This document shows, in pieces, positions 26,771 to 37,052 of a stretch of 37,052 nucleotides of DNA. Within the stretch, counting starts at the first letter, position 1, and the number at the start of each line of letters is the position of its first letter. The position numbers were made by a program, and so were the translations under genes. Below the pieces are notes generated by a model. The model ran no database searches and was not told the DNA's origin. It saw only the letters and a list, made by a program, of their open reading frames with translations. This stretch comes from Acidimicrobiaceae bacterium. GTDB taxonomy: Bacteria > Actinomycetota > Acidimicrobiia > Actinomarinales > Actinomarinaceae. Location of the stretch: positions 1 to 37,052 of the forward strand of contig JAOMBT010000008.1 of NCBI GenBank assembly GCA_028344675.1, in the 5' to 3' direction.

Positions 26771-28440
26771 ACCTATTTAAAATGAAAAGTATATTACTTT
26801 TTTCATTAATTTTTACAGTAGTAGTTAGTTCTTCCTATATTTTTATATCAACAGTACATGAACTACAATTTACAAATTCAGAGTATTTTAAAGACCAAGC
26901 ACTGTCGTACAGGATTAAATCTAATAAACTCAAAGCATCTAGAGGTAATATCTATGACACAAATTTAAATGTCGTTGCATCAAGTTCTAGGTCATTTAAT
27001 ATTGGTATATTTCCTAAGCAGGTAAAAAATGTTGATGAAGTAGCAACAGCAATCGGAGTAATACTAAATATTGACAATGAAAAAATATTGGAAAAAATTA
27101 CTTCATCAAACAATTTTTTTTATTTAAAAAGAAATATCGAATTTAATGCAGGTGAAGAAATTAAAAGTTGGAACTTAGATGGAATAGTTTTAGAGCCTTC
27201 TTATATGAGACATATTCATTTAGACTCTTTAAAAAAAATAATTGGAAAAGTTGATCCTGATGAAAATGGCATCGAGGGAGTTGAGTATTATTTCAACTCC
27301 AATTTAGAGGGAAAAGATGGGGAAATAAGATATGAAGCATCTCCAAATGGAAAAATGATACCACAAGCTGAAGTCAAAATGGTTCAGCCAGTTCATGGAC
27401 AAGATATTATTTTAACAATAGATTCTGATTTACAGTATTTAAGTGAAAGTTTATGCAAAGATGCTTTAATAAAAACAGAAGCTCTTAATTGTTCAATTGT
27501 GTTCTCATATGCAAATAGTGGTGAGATATTAATTTCAGCTGAACAGCAAAGCGCTAATCTTGAAAGTTATAATATTGATTTAATAAGTTTAAGAGCGATA
27601 TACGAACCTGGTTCATCACTAAAAATATTTTCAATCGGAGCTGCTATTGAATCTGGGTTAATTGATGAAACCACAAAGTTTGTTGTAAATGATAATATTG
27701 AAATTATTGACGGTTCTTGTGCTAAAAATTATCAAGGCTATAAAGCTTGCTACCGTGACTTTCTTAACCATGACCCTTATGAATTAAGCGTTATGGAGAT
27801 TATTGAAAGATCATCAAATGTTGGAACAATTCTTGCAACTCAAGATTTAGAAATAGATTATCTGGAAGATTATTTATCGAAGTTTGGATTTGGGAAAACA
27901 ACAGGTGTTGAGCTAACTGGTGAATTGGCAGGTGGATTTAGCGATTATAATACTTGTGCAACCTGTTTAAGTTCTCTGTCTATTGGTTACTCTATAAATG
28001 TTACGCAACTTCAAATGATTAAAGCTTATAGTATTATCGCCAATGGTGGAATTGATGTAAATCTATCAATGGTTAAGAAAGAAAAAACTATTTTAAATAA
28101 GGAACAAATAATAAGTTCTGAAACTGCAAATAGGCTAAAAAAATTATTAATTAATGTTGTAGATGGTGAAAATGGAACTGGTAGGTCACTAAAACTTGAA
28201 AATTATATTATAGGTGGCAAGACAGGTACCAGCAGAACCCACATTGAAGGTGTAGGGTATTCTGACTATAGATACAATACATCATTTACTGGTTTTATTG
28301 AAACATCAAAAGGACCCGTAGTAGGTTCTGTTATCTTATGGGGTGCCTCTGTTAATCCAAGATCAGAATATGTTACAGGTGGATCTACGGCTGCACCAAT
28401 ATTCAAAAATATTGTCAGTAATTTAGTACCGGGCGAATAA
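26767..28440 (+). CDS. ftsI: Peptidoglycan transpeptidase FtsI (class B PBP)
   Basis: ASRGNIYDTNLNVVA, SxxK in EPGSSLKIF, SSN in ERSSNVGTI, KTG in GGKTGTSRTH. Confidence 0.93.
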   Translation: MNLFKMKSILLFSLIFTVVVSSSYIFISTVHELQFTNSEYFKDQALSYRIKSNKLKASRGNIYDTNLNVVASSSRSFNIGIFPKQVKNVDEVATAIGVILNIDNEKILEKITSSNNFFYLKRNIEFNAGEEIKSWNLDGIVLEPSYMRHIHLDSLKKIIGKVDPDENGIEGVEYYFNSNLEGKDGEIRYEASPNGKMIPQAEVKMVQPVHGQDIILTIDSDLQYLSESLCKDALIKTEALNCSIVFSYANSGEILISAEQQSANLESYNIDLISLRAIYEPGSSLKIFSIGAAIESGLIDETTKFVVNDNIEIIDGSCAKNYQGYKACYRDFLNHDPYELSVMEIIERSSNVGTILATQDLEIDYLEDYLSKFGFGKTTGVELTGELAGGFSDYNTCATCLSSLSIGYSINVTQLQMIKAYSIIANGGIDVNLSMVKKEKTILNKEQIISSETANRLKKLLINVVDGENGTGRSLKLENYIIGGKTGTSRTHIEGVGYSDYRYNTSFTGFIETSKGPVVGSVILWGASVNPRSEYVTGGSTAAPIFKNIVSNLVPGE

Positions 28441-29834
28441 TGAACGATAATTTAAGTTTTGATCATTACCTTGACCTAAATATCGATTATTCAAAAGTTG
28501 TGAACTCAACATTAGATATAAAAGATGATGCAATATTATTCATTGAACTAAATAATGTCGAAAAATTAGATAATTTAATTTTAGAAGCTTTAAAAAAAGG
28601 TGCAAAATTTGTATTAACAAGCAGTAATTCAAAAATTGAAAAAGAAAATGTGTATAGATATAAAAATTATGATGAAGTTTTTAATGATTTATTAAAAAAA
28701 ATATCTCCTAATTTTAAATCAAAGCATTACTTTGGTATAACTGGTACAAACGGTAAAACGACTACGGGTTACTTATTAAAGCAATTAATTGGTAATACAG
28801 CAGCATTTGTAGGTACTGTTGATGAAGAAGACTATTTTAACTTTACAAAAGAAGAACATTTAACCACACCTAAACTTTTTAATTTAGTAAAACTTATTTC
28901 AAACTTTGAAGATGAAATTAATTCAATTATTCTTGAGGTATCGTCGCATGCAATAAAACAAAATCGACTTAGAGATTTAAATTTTATTATTTCAGGATTT
29001 ACAAACCTGAGTCAAGATCATTTAGATTATCACATTAATATGGATGACTATTTAATGACTAAATCAAAACTATTCAACGAAGATATTTCTAATAAATTTT
29101 TGTTTGTTGATACACAATACGGTAAAAGGATTAATTCAGAACAAAATTCTCGAGGTTTATCAATTGGTAATTCGACTTCAAATGATATAGAATTTTTAAG
29201 CTATAAAAATCAAATTATTAGTTTTAAGATTGATGGAATAAAAATTCATGAGCATCTTAATATAACTGGTCCTGAGGCAGTGTATAATTTTTTACTTGCT
29301 TTTGGTTTAGCATACTATTCAGATCTATATGATTTAGAATTTCTTAAAAATAACATTAAGAATCTTAAAAATCCACCAGGACGCTATCAAGTATTAAATA
29401 CTGAAGAATCAATCATTGTTGATTATTCACATACACCTGATGCAATTGAAAAAGTCATTCGCTATACAAAAGATTTGTATCAACATGAGGTAGTTGTAGT
29501 TTTTGGTGCTGGTGGTAATAGGGATAAGTCAAAACGAAAATTTATGGGCCAGGCTGCACAACTAGCAAATAAAATAATTATTACAAATGATAATCCTAGA
29601 AATGAAAATCCTATGGATATTGCAAAAGATATATTAAGTGGAATTGATTTGCAAAAAGACGTAAAAGTAATTCTTGATAGAAAAAATGCTTTAGAAGAAG
29701 GTATTAACTTCCTTAATGATAAAACGACTCTACTAGTATTAGGTAAAGGACATGAAAAACATCAAGAAATAGACAATAAGATTAAAGACTTTGATGATGT
29801 AAATGTTATTAAAGATATATTAGGTAATAAATGA
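28440..29834 (+). CDS. murE: UDP-MurNAc-tripeptide ligase MurE (probably meso-DAP-adding)
   Basis: GITGTNGKTTTGYLLKQL, TNDNPRNENPMDIAKDIL (DNPR motif), LGKGHEKHQEI. Confidence 0.93.
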   Translation: MNDNLSFDHYLDLNIDYSKVVNSTLDIKDDAILFIELNNVEKLDNLILEALKKGAKFVLTSSNSKIEKENVYRYKNYDEVFNDLLKKISPNFKSKHYFGITGTNGKTTTGYLLKQLIGNTAAFVGTVDEEDYFNFTKEEHLTTPKLFNLVKLISNFEDEINSIILEVSSHAIKQNRLRDLNFIISGFTNLSQDHLDYHINMDDYLMTKSKLFNEDISNKFLFVDTQYGKRINSEQNSRGLSIGNSTSNDIEFLSYKNQIISFKIDGIKIHEHLNITGPEAVYNFLLAFGLAYYSDLYDLEFLKNNIKNLKNPPGRYQVLNTEESIIVDYSHTPDAIEKVIRYTKDLYQHEVVVVFGAGGNRDKSKRKFMGQAAQLANKIIITNDNPRNENPMDIAKDILSGIDLQKDVKVILDRKNALEEGINFLNDKTTLLVLGKGHEKHQEIDNKIKDFDDVNVIKDILGNK

Positions 29835-30889
29835 TTGGAATAATTGTATCAGGTGGTTTAAGTTTTTTATTCGTTCTAGTCTCTACTTTTTTAGGTGTAA
29901 AATTTTTTAAAAGTCGCAATATAGGACAAAATATTCAAGAGGAAGTTGTTTTTCATGAACACAAAAAGGGAACCCCGACAATGGGAGGCATTTTTGTAAT
30001 ACTTGGGACTATTTTTGGATTTCTAGTATCTCACATAAACTTTTGGACTATTGGTAGGGGATTTGAAGTTGTATTAAGAAATATTAATACAGACGTATTG
30101 GGGATTCTAATGATCTCAATATCAATGGGATTAGTAGGTCTAATTGATGATTATTTAAAAGTTAGAAAAAGTAGAAATCTAGGACTTAAAGCTGGTCAGA
30201 AATTTTTACTGCAATTAATTGCAGGTTTTTTAGCTTCTTTTTACATATACAGCCTTGGCTATTCAACAAAATTTTATATATTTAGTGGCTTTGGTATAGA
30301 CATTGGAATTTTCAAGTGGATAGTTATAGTTTTATTGATTGTAGGAATAACTAATGCTGTAAACCTAACTGATGGTCTAGATGGTTTAGTAGCAGGAAGT
30401 AGTTGCATTAGTTTTGCCGGAATTCTAGTTATATCTTTTTGGATTTATAGACATACTGGTTATTACAGCGAGTTTGTTAATGAGTCATTTCTGACTGTCG
30501 ATATTTCATTATTAATTTCTTCAATTTCTGGTGCATGTCTAGGTTTTCTATGGTGGAACACCAATCCTGCAAAGATAATTCTAGGTGATGTAGGTTCACA
30601 TTTTATAGGTGCATTATTTCCACTAATTCTCATTTCCTTAGGTGCAGAAGGATTAATTTTATTTTTTTGTTTCTTATTTTTAATGGAAGAAGCATCTGTA
30701 GTTATTCAAGTAGGGTCATTTAAATATAGAAAAAAAAGAGTCTTTAAAATGGCTCCAATCCATCATCACTTTGAAATGTTAAATTGGGCAGAGACAACAA
30801 TAATCGTAAGATTTTGGATTATTAATGGCATATTTGTAGTTCTAGGGTTAGGTCTATTTTATGCTGATTGGGTATTGTTTGGAAGTTAA
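29831..30889 (+). CDS. mraY: Phospho-MurNAc-pentapeptide transferase MraY
   Basis: HKKGTPTMGGIFV, LIDDYLKV, NLTDGLDGLVAG, MAPIHHHFEM. Confidence 0.96.
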   Translation: MIGIIVSGGLSFLFVLVSTFLGVKFFKSRNIGQNIQEEVVFHEHKKGTPTMGGIFVILGTIFGFLVSHINFWTIGRGFEVVLRNINTDVLGILMISISMGLVGLIDDYLKVRKSRNLGLKAGQKFLLQLIAGFLASFYIYSLGYSTKFYIFSGFGIDIGIFKWIVIVLLIVGITNAVNLTDGLDGLVAGSSCISFAGILVISFWIYRHTGYYSEFVNESFLTVDISLLISSISGACLGFLWWNTNPAKIILGDVGSHFIGALFPLILISLGAEGLILFFCFLFLMEEASVVIQVGSFKYRKKRVFKMAPIHHHFEMLNWAETTIIVRFWIINGIFVVLGLGLFYADWVLFGS

Positions 30890-32092
30890 GTGAATAAACT
30901 AATTTTTGGATATGGTGTTACAGGAAAGGCTGTAGAAGCCTTTTATAATAAAAAAAACATACCTTATAAAATATTCGATGAAAACTCCACTGAGAACTAT
31001 GATAATGAGATTTCTAAAGATCAAATATTCAAAGAAGATTTTGATGAAGTAATTCTGTCTCCTGGCATTAATGAGAGTAATGAAACATTGAAGTTAATTA
31101 GAAGTAAAGGCCTGAGTGTTATTACGGATATTGATTTATTTGATAAAAATTTTAATCAAAAAACAAAGTTAATAGGGGTAACTGGTACAAATGGAAAAAC
31201 AACTTATGTGCAATTACTAAGCAAATTTCTTAATGAGGTAGGCTTTACAGCTAAAGCATGTGGAAATATTGGTGAGTCACCGTTGAGCATTTTGGATGAC
31301 CAATATGATTATATAGTTATTGAATTGTCAAGTTATCAGTTACACCATACAAAGAATATTCGACTGGACTATGGAATAATTTTAAATATAGCAAGCGACC
31401 ATTTAGATTGGCATGGTTCTATAGACGATTATATAAAAGCAAAAAGAAAGTTATTTAGTTTTGTGAAAAATGAAAGAGTCATTTTTTATGATAATATATT
31501 TAACACTTCAGACTCAAGAAAAATACATATAAGCAAAGTTGATTCAAGTAAATATAATTTTCAAGAATTAAATCTTCCAACAACCCTAAGTCTCAGCTTT
31601 TTAGATATGATAAATTTTTTAAATCTTGAGAATGGAAATCTTATTATGAAGGGGTATGAATTTTTAAAGACATTCAACACTATAGAGCATAGATTTGAAG
31701 ATGTATCTTTTAATGATGAGGTCACTTATATAAATGATTCAAAGGCCACAAATTTTCATGCTGTTTCAAGTGCAATTAGTAGAGTTAAGAATGCAATTCT
31801 TATACTCCATGGATTAACTAAAGGTATACCCTCAAGTGAACTCGAATTAAACAAAAATATTAAAAAAATAATTAAACCTAAAAATATGAATATTAATTTA
31901 AGTAATTTTGATGGAACTATTATTGAAATTAACTCAATATATGATCTAAAGCCCACATTAATAAATGAAACAGAAAAAGGTGATACAATTTTATTTTCAT
32001 GTGGGGGATCTAGTTTTAATGATTTTAATGATTATGAAGATCGAGGGAACTACTTTAAAAAAATAGTAAAAGAGTTAAAAAATGAAACTTAA
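30890..32092 (+). CDS. murD: UDP-MurNAc-L-Ala-D-Glu ligase MurD
   Basis: GVTGTNGKTTYVQLLSKFL, IELSSYQLHHTKNI, LNIASDHLDWHGS, INDSKATN; GTG start. Confidence 0.92.
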   Translation: MNKLIFGYGVTGKAVEAFYNKKNIPYKIFDENSTENYDNEISKDQIFKEDFDEVILSPGINESNETLKLIRSKGLSVITDIDLFDKNFNQKTKLIGVTGTNGKTTYVQLLSKFLNEVGFTAKACGNIGESPLSILDDQYDYIVIELSSYQLHHTKNIRLDYGIILNIASDHLDWHGSIDDYIKAKRKLFSFVKNERVIFYDNIFNTSDSRKIHISKVDSSKYNFQELNLPTTLSLSFLDMINFLNLENGNLIMKGYEFLKTFNTIEHRFEDVSFNDEVTYINDSKATNFHAVSSAISRVKNAILILHGLTKGIPSSELELNKNIKKIIKPKNMNINLSNFDGTIIEINSIYDLKPTLINETEKGDTILFSCGGSSFNDFNDYEDRGNYFKKIVKELKNET

Positions 32093-33203
32093 ATTATATT
32101 TTGATAAATACTTGCTTAAAATCAACTTAATTTTTATTACTTTATTAATTACTTTTGGGTTATTTTTGGTTTCTTCAGCCACTGCCGTAGAGTCTCAACG
32201 ACTTTATGGTGACAATTTTTATATGATTAAGAACCATTTACTTACTTTATCAATAGGTATTGCATCTGCATTAGTTATTAAACGAGTGAATTACAAAAGA
32301 ATATTAAACAGCTCTAACTATTTGATTATTTTTATCAGTATTACTCTATTTATTCTCCTAACTTATGGAGATAATTTTTGGGGTAGTACACGCTGGCTTC
32401 CTGTTGGTTTCGTAAGCATTCAACCAAGTGAAGTTGCTAAGCCAATTATTCTAATATGGGTAGCTAATCACCTATCTAAAGTTGAACTCGATAATAACAA
32501 TTTAAAAACCATATGGCGTGCACTATTTATGCCAGGTATAGCAGTAGTGCTAATATTCATGCAACCAGACTATGGAATGGCTGCAACAATTGCTTTTATT
32601 ATCTTAATTCAACTATTGTTTTCAAAAGTTAATATTATTTATCCGATTATATTGGCAATACTAGGTCTATTTGGTGGATGGTATTTCTTATCAATTGCTG
32701 CTTATAGAGAAAACAGATTACGAGTTTGGTTAGAAAGAATTTGTGACCCCACTTCTGAAAATTTTCAAGTTGAAGAATTACTAGATAAGTGCTTTCAATT
32801 ACACCAAAGTTTAATTGCAATTAGTTCAGGTGGATTGACTGGTTTAGGACCCGGTACCTCTAGGGCAAGGTGGGGGGCTTTACCAAGTGCTTATTCTGAT
32901 TTTATTTCAGTTATCATTGGAGAAGAATATGGATTTGTAGGATATATTGTATTTGTATTCATACTTTCTGTTTGTATTATTTCATTTTTCTTGATAGCAA
33001 TTCGACAAAAAAATGAATTTAAACGATTGTTTATAGTTGGTTTAGGTGCTTGGATACTATTTCAATCAGTACTGAACTTAGGTGCATCTGTATACCTACT
33101 TCCAATTACAGGAATAGTTTTACCTTTTGTTTCTTATGGTGGATCAGCAATGGTTTCAATTTTTATTGCTTTAGGGATAATGCATAGTAGGCAATATGAG
33201 TAA
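32082..33203 (+). CDS. ftsW: Lipid II polymerase FtsW
   Basis: SEDS family: GSTRWLPVGFVSIQPSEVAKP, GGLTGLGPGTSRARWG, LPFVSYGGSAMVS. Confidence 0.95.
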   Translation: MKLKLYFDKYLLKINLIFITLLITFGLFLVSSATAVESQRLYGDNFYMIKNHLLTLSIGIASALVIKRVNYKRILNSSNYLIIFISITLFILLTYGDNFWGSTRWLPVGFVSIQPSEVAKPIILIWVANHLSKVELDNNNLKTIWRALFMPGIAVVLIFMQPDYGMAATIAFIILIQLLFSKVNIIYPIILAILGLFGGWYFLSIAAYRENRLRVWLERICDPTSENFQVEELLDKCFQLHQSLIAISSGGLTGLGPGTSRARWGALPSAYSDFISVIIGEEYGFVGYIVFVFILSVCIISFFLIAIRQKNEFKRLFIVGLGAWILFQSVLNLGASVYLLPITGIVLPFVSYGGSAMVSIFIALGIMHSRQYE

Positions 33204-34206
33204 AGCAGTATTTTTTTGTGTTGGTACTGGTGGACATGTTCTCCCAGTATTAAATATTGTTGAAAATATTTCAAAAAAGGGTATAAATAAATCTGATATA
33301 TTTGTAATAACTGATAAAAGAGGAGAACAATATTTTAAAGAAAGTTCCCTTGAAGTTATAACTTATCCTTTTGTTTCATCAACAAAAGGTATATTTGGTT
33401 ATCTAATTAACATGTACAAAATTGTAATTTCAGTTTTTGTAATTTTTAAAAAATTAAGAAAACTAGATATTAGTTTTATATTCACTACAGGAGCTTACGT
33501 TGCTCCAGTAGCAGCAGCACTATCACTGATTTTAAGAACTAAATTTTATATTCAAGAACAAAATATATTTGCAGGTCTAGGAAATAAAATTTCTGCATTT
33601 TGTGCGGATCGTGTTTTTACTTCATTTCCAAATACAGAAAATATTTCACAAAAAAAAGTTGATTTCTCTGGTCCAGTTCTAAACATAGATATTGATAAGG
33701 TAAGAAAGAAAACTAATTCTAATCTTACGATTGGATTTCAAGGTGGTAGCCAAGGTTCAAATGAAATTAATGATTTAGCAATTAAGTTTGTAAATGATCC
33801 CACATATCACAAGATTGACGTTATTCATATAGTCGGTCAATCTAATGATGATTACCATTACATTAACAGAGATAACTATACGCCTTATAGTTTTATCGAT
33901 AATATGGATAATTATTACAACTCAATTGACATACAAGTTTCTCGAGCAGGTGGGGGTATACTAGAAGCTGCTTTTTTAAACATCCCACAACTACTTGTAC
34001 CCTTCAAACATGGCACAACTTCTCAACATCAGTCATTAAATGCTCAGTTTTTAGAAGATAGAGGAGCTGCAAAAATTATTACATCTTTTGAAGAACTTAA
34101 AACCATGTTAAATTCCTATCTTGATGACGATTTTTCTAAGTTAGAATTTAATATCAAAGCAGGAAACGACCACATAGGTAAAGTATTAATAAATGAAATT
34201 AATTAA
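33196..34206 (+). CDS. murG: UDP-GlcNAc transferase MurG
   Basis: GTGGHVLPVLNI, IQEQNIFAGLGNKI, GFQGGSQGSNEIN, SRAGGGILEAAFLNIPQLLVPFKHG. Confidence 0.94.
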   Translation: MSKAVFFCVGTGGHVLPVLNIVENISKKGINKSDIFVITDKRGEQYFKESSLEVITYPFVSSTKGIFGYLINMYKIVISVFVIFKKLRKLDISFIFTTGAYVAPVAAALSLILRTKFYIQEQNIFAGLGNKISAFCADRVFTSFPNTENISQKKVDFSGPVLNIDIDKVRKKTNSNLTIGFQGGSQGSNEINDLAIKFVNDPTYHKIDVIHIVGQSNDDYHYINRDNYTPYSFIDNMDNYYNSIDIQVSRAGGGILEAAFLNIPQLLVPFKHGTTSQHQSLNAQFLEDRGAAKIITSFEELKTMLNSYLDDDFSKLEFNIKAGNDHIGKVLINEIN

Positions 34207-35506
34207 ACAATATAAAGAAGTTTTCATATTAGGTATAGGTGGCTCGGGCATGAGTTCTATTGCTAAATATTTAAAACAAAGAGGAGCTCTTGTAAAAGGA
34301 TATGATCAAAGGACCTCGTATATAACTAATTTATTAGAAAATGATGGAGTCAGAACATATCAAGACATGGATAATAAGATTTATAACAAAGATGTTCTTT
34401 ATGTTATTTCAAGTGCTTTTAAAATTGAAGATACTTTTTTAAAAAACTATAAAACAAAAGAAAATGTTATGACAAGACCAAAATTTTTAGATTTACTCTC
34501 AAAAGAAGTAGATATAATTGGAATAACAGGTTCTCACGGAAAAACCTCTACCACTGCATTAATTGCTCATATATTTCATTTTAACAATAAAAATGTCTCT
34601 TACATCTATGGAGGTGTAAACAGTTTTGGAAATATAGGAGGACATTTTGGAGATGAAAATTATCCTTTGGTACTAGAAACTGATGAAGCTTTTAATACCT
34701 TTGAAAACATAGAGATAGATAATTTATTAGTGACAAATATTGATAATGATCATTTGGACTATTATGGGAATTTTTTCAATCTTGTCAAAGCTTTTAATGA
34801 AGTTATCAACAAAGTTAAGCACACTGTTGTGATTAATAACGATGATGATAATTTGAATAAAATTCAAAATGATAATTTACTTACTTATGGAGAAAATGAT
34901 GAGGTAGATATAAAAATTATTGAACCAAATGTTATTTCTTATCAAGGCAATAACTATAAAGTAGATTCCGTTTTAATTGGAAAACACTATCTTTCAAACA
35001 TCGCTGGTGCAATTGCTATTTGTGGATTGTATGAACTTTCTATATCAGAAATACTTGAAGCTATTTCTACGTTCTCAGGAGTCAAAAGAAGGATGGAATA
35101 CATTGGAACCTATAATAACGTAAAATTCTACGATGACTACGGGCACCACCCAACAGAGATTAAAGCTACTATTACTGCGTTAAAAAATAAAACATCTGGA
35201 AAATTATTCGTAATTTTTCAGCCTCATAGATTTTCCAGAACTCGTGATAACTTTCAACATTTACAAGAGAGTTTAAAGGATGCAGATTTTGCAGTAGTAA
35301 CCGATATATACTCTGCAGGTGAAGAACCAATTCCCGGAATAAGTAGTAAAAATTTTAAAGGTGAAAATATTAAATATATAAAGTCTCTTAGATCAGTTCC
35401 TATTTATATTAAAGACAACATAACAAGTGAAGACAATGTCCTTACTCTTGGTGCAGGTGATGTTACCTTATTAGGTCCACAGATACTAAAATACTTACAT
35501 GATTAA
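34193..35506 (+). CDS. murC: UDP-MurNAc-L-alanine ligase MurC
   Basis: LGIGGSGMSSIAKYL, GITGSHGKTSTTALIAH, NIDNDHLDYYGN, DDYGHHPTEIKATI, FQPHRFSRTRD. Confidence 0.95.
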   Translation: MKLIKQYKEVFILGIGGSGMSSIAKYLKQRGALVKGYDQRTSYITNLLENDGVRTYQDMDNKIYNKDVLYVISSAFKIEDTFLKNYKTKENVMTRPKFLDLLSKEVDIIGITGSHGKTSTTALIAHIFHFNNKNVSYIYGGVNSFGNIGGHFGDENYPLVLETDEAFNTFENIEIDNLLVTNIDNDHLDYYGNFFNLVKAFNEVINKVKHTVVINNDDDNLNKIQNDNLLTYGENDEVDIKIIEPNVISYQGNNYKVDSVLIGKHYLSNIAGAIAICGLYELSISEILEAISTFSGVKRRMEYIGTYNNVKFYDDYGHHPTEIKATITALKNKTSGKLFVIFQPHRFSRTRDNFQHLQESLKDADFAVVTDIYSAGEEPIPGISSKNFKGENIKYIKSLRSVPIYIKDNITSEDNVLTLGAGDVTLLGPQILKYLHD

Positions 35507-36359
35507 GACTTCAGCTGTACTCAAAAAGAATACAACCTACAGATTCGGTGGTGTCTGTAATGATTTTTATACATTAATTGATAAAACTGAATTAGATATG
35601 ATTAAAAACTTAGACTTTAATAAAGATTTTTTTATATTAGGGAAAGGTTCGAATGTAGTTTTTTCAGATTGTAAATATGATGGAATAGTTATTCAAAATA
35701 AAATGGAAAATATAGATTTTGATTTTTCTAATGAATCTGTAAATGTAGATGCTGGCGTTTACTTACCAAACTTATCACGATATTTAAAAGATATAGAAAG
35801 AACTGGAGGGGAGTACTTACTTGGTATTCCAGGTACAGTAGGCGGAGCAATAAGGATGAATGCTGGTTGTTATGGTTATGAATTTATGGATTGTGTAAAT
35901 TTCATAACTTACTTTGATACAGTTGATAAGACAATTAAAAATATTACAAGGGAAAATATAAAATATAGTTATAGAAACACAGAAATTAAAAATGCAATCA
36001 TTCTGTCAGCAAATTTAAGTTTTATAAAAGAAGATCCAATAAAGATTCAAAATAAGATGACAGAATATTCACAACATAGAAAAAATACACAACCTTCAGC
36101 AATATATAATGCTGGAAGTGTTTTTAAAAATGGTAACGATTATTTTGCTGCTGAGCTGATAGAACAGTCCGGACTTAAAGGTTATGAAATTGATGGTGTA
36201 AAAGTAAGTGAGAAACATTCTAATTTTTTTGTAGCTTCAAAGGATGCTAAATCAAAATCTTTATATAAATTAGTTAAATTTGTAAAAGAAGAAGTCCACA
36301 ATAAGTATGGTGTTCTTCTAAATGAAGAAATTATATTTATAGGGGATTTTCTTGATTAA
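35499..36359 (+). CDS. murB: UDP-N-acetylenolpyruvoylglucosamine reductase MurB
   Basis: LGKGSNVVFSD, LLGIPGTVGGAIRMNAGCYG, NAGSVFKNG, GVKVSEKHSNFFV. Confidence 0.94.
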   Translation: MIKTSAVLKKNTTYRFGGVCNDFYTLIDKTELDMIKNLDFNKDFFILGKGSNVVFSDCKYDGIVIQNKMENIDFDFSNESVNVDAGVYLPNLSRYLKDIERTGGEYLLGIPGTVGGAIRMNAGCYGYEFMDCVNFITYFDTVDKTIKNITRENIKYSYRNTEIKNAIILSANLSFIKEDPIKIQNKMTEYSQHRKNTQPSAIYNAGSVFKNGNDYFAAELIEQSGLKGYEIDGVKVSEKHSNFFVASKDAKSKSLYKLVKFVKEEVHNKYGVLLNEEIIFIGDFLD

Positions 36360-37047
36360 AGACTATTCACAATTAGAACAAATTAGTTTTAGAACCTTTT
36401 TAGCTTTTTCATTACTTATTCTTGTATTTTTAATACCGTCTTTATTTATATTTTCACAATCTTATAGAGTCAAAGATATTGAAGTTCAGGGTTCCTTATC
36501 TATTAATGAGTATCACTTTAGCCAGTTTTACAACACTTCTATTTGGGCCATAGGAGAAAATTCGTTTGAAAGCATTTATACATTAGATAAAACTATTGAA
36601 AAAATTGAATTAACAAAAGAATTACCAAACAAATTGACAATTAAAATTGATCATTATTTACAAGTTGCAAAAATTACAGATTTAAGAGGCTCAGCGCCTA
36701 TAGAAAAAATACTTTATAAAAATTTACTTTATAAAAATACAGAATTAAATAATGAAGTAATCAATGTGACTATTTCAAATGGACCTGTAGATGATGGATT
36801 TAATGGAGAACTTGTAACTCTAGCTATGACTTTAATAAACTTTAAAATCGATATATCAAAAATTACTTTAACACTTAATGGCGCATCCTTAACTGGTGAA
36901 TATGAGGGTATCGTTATTGACTTTCTAAAACCTTTGGATTTAGCAACAAAAGGTTCGGCAATAGGAGAGCTTCTGGAAAAAGGTAACTGTACTGGTGAAG
37001 TAACTTTTGTTTCTAAGGAATCATTTATAACAAGTTGTAAAATCTAA
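36352..37047 (+). CDS. ftsQ: FtsQ-like cell division protein with POTRA domain
   Basis: N-terminal TM followed by YRVKDIEVQGSLSINEYHF POTRA-like start; position at end of dcw cluster; TTG start. Confidence 0.75.
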   Translation: MIKDYSQLEQISFRTFLAFSLLILVFLIPSLFIFSQSYRVKDIEVQGSLSINEYHFSQFYNTSIWAIGENSFESIYTLDKTIEKIELTKELPNKLTIKIDHYLQVAKITDLRGSAPIEKILYKNLLYKNTELNNEVINVTISNGPVDDGFNGELVTLAMTLINFKIDISKITLTLNGASLTGEYEGIVIDFLKPLDLATKGSAIGELLEKGNCTGEVTFVSKESFITSCKI

Positions 37048-37052
37048 ATATA

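Noticed and set aside
31756-31956. ORF 31756-31956 (-)
   Set aside because: Antisense to murD; hydrophobic shadow ORF.
1-37052. CRISPR, prophage, toxin-antitoxin or transposon content
   Set aside because: No spaced repeats, integrase/transposase motifs or phage genes seen in any reading frame; the small membrane ORFs have no toxin hallmarks.

Overview
The window is a compact, AT-rich bacterial chromosome segment with almost no intergenic DNA. I see no CRISPR array, mobile element, rRNA or tRNA. It holds four blocks. (1) A minus-strand run (about 13.8 kb to 1): ilvB-ilvN-ilvC-leuA-leuB, a nitroreductase, a SpoU-type RNA methyltransferase, a DEDD-exonuclease/GIY-YIG fusion, a System I cytochrome c maturation cluster (ccmA-B-C-E-F-H, then a TPR protein), and a partial lipoprotein. 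(2) A plus-strand run: queG, ilvD, metallophosphoesterase, ROK kinase, a small luciferase-like-monooxygenase-type protein, class I aminotransferase, GT87-like membrane protein, threonine aldolase. (3) Small membrane proteins, a histidine phosphatase, a DUF3040-like protein, a MerR regulator and an HNH endonuclease. (4) A dcw cluster: mraZ-rsmH-ftsL-ftsI-murE-mraY-murD-ftsW-murG-murC-murB-ftsQ, with murF absent from its usual place. DUF3040, the MerR type and the exonuclease/GIY-YIG fusion suggest a low-GC actinobacterium, perhaps a marine Acidimicrobiia relative; this is inference. The most interesting signals are non-coding: an unannotated branched-chain-amino-acid leader peptide and terminator before ilvB; a palindromic bidirectional -10 between that leader and queG; AAAGTG(T/G) MraZ-type boxes at 10-bp spacing interleaved with the mraZ promoter; and a nested inverted-repeat structure between mraZ and rsmH that encloses the rsmH ribosome-binding region. 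I found no clear evidence of an entirely new multi-gene system.
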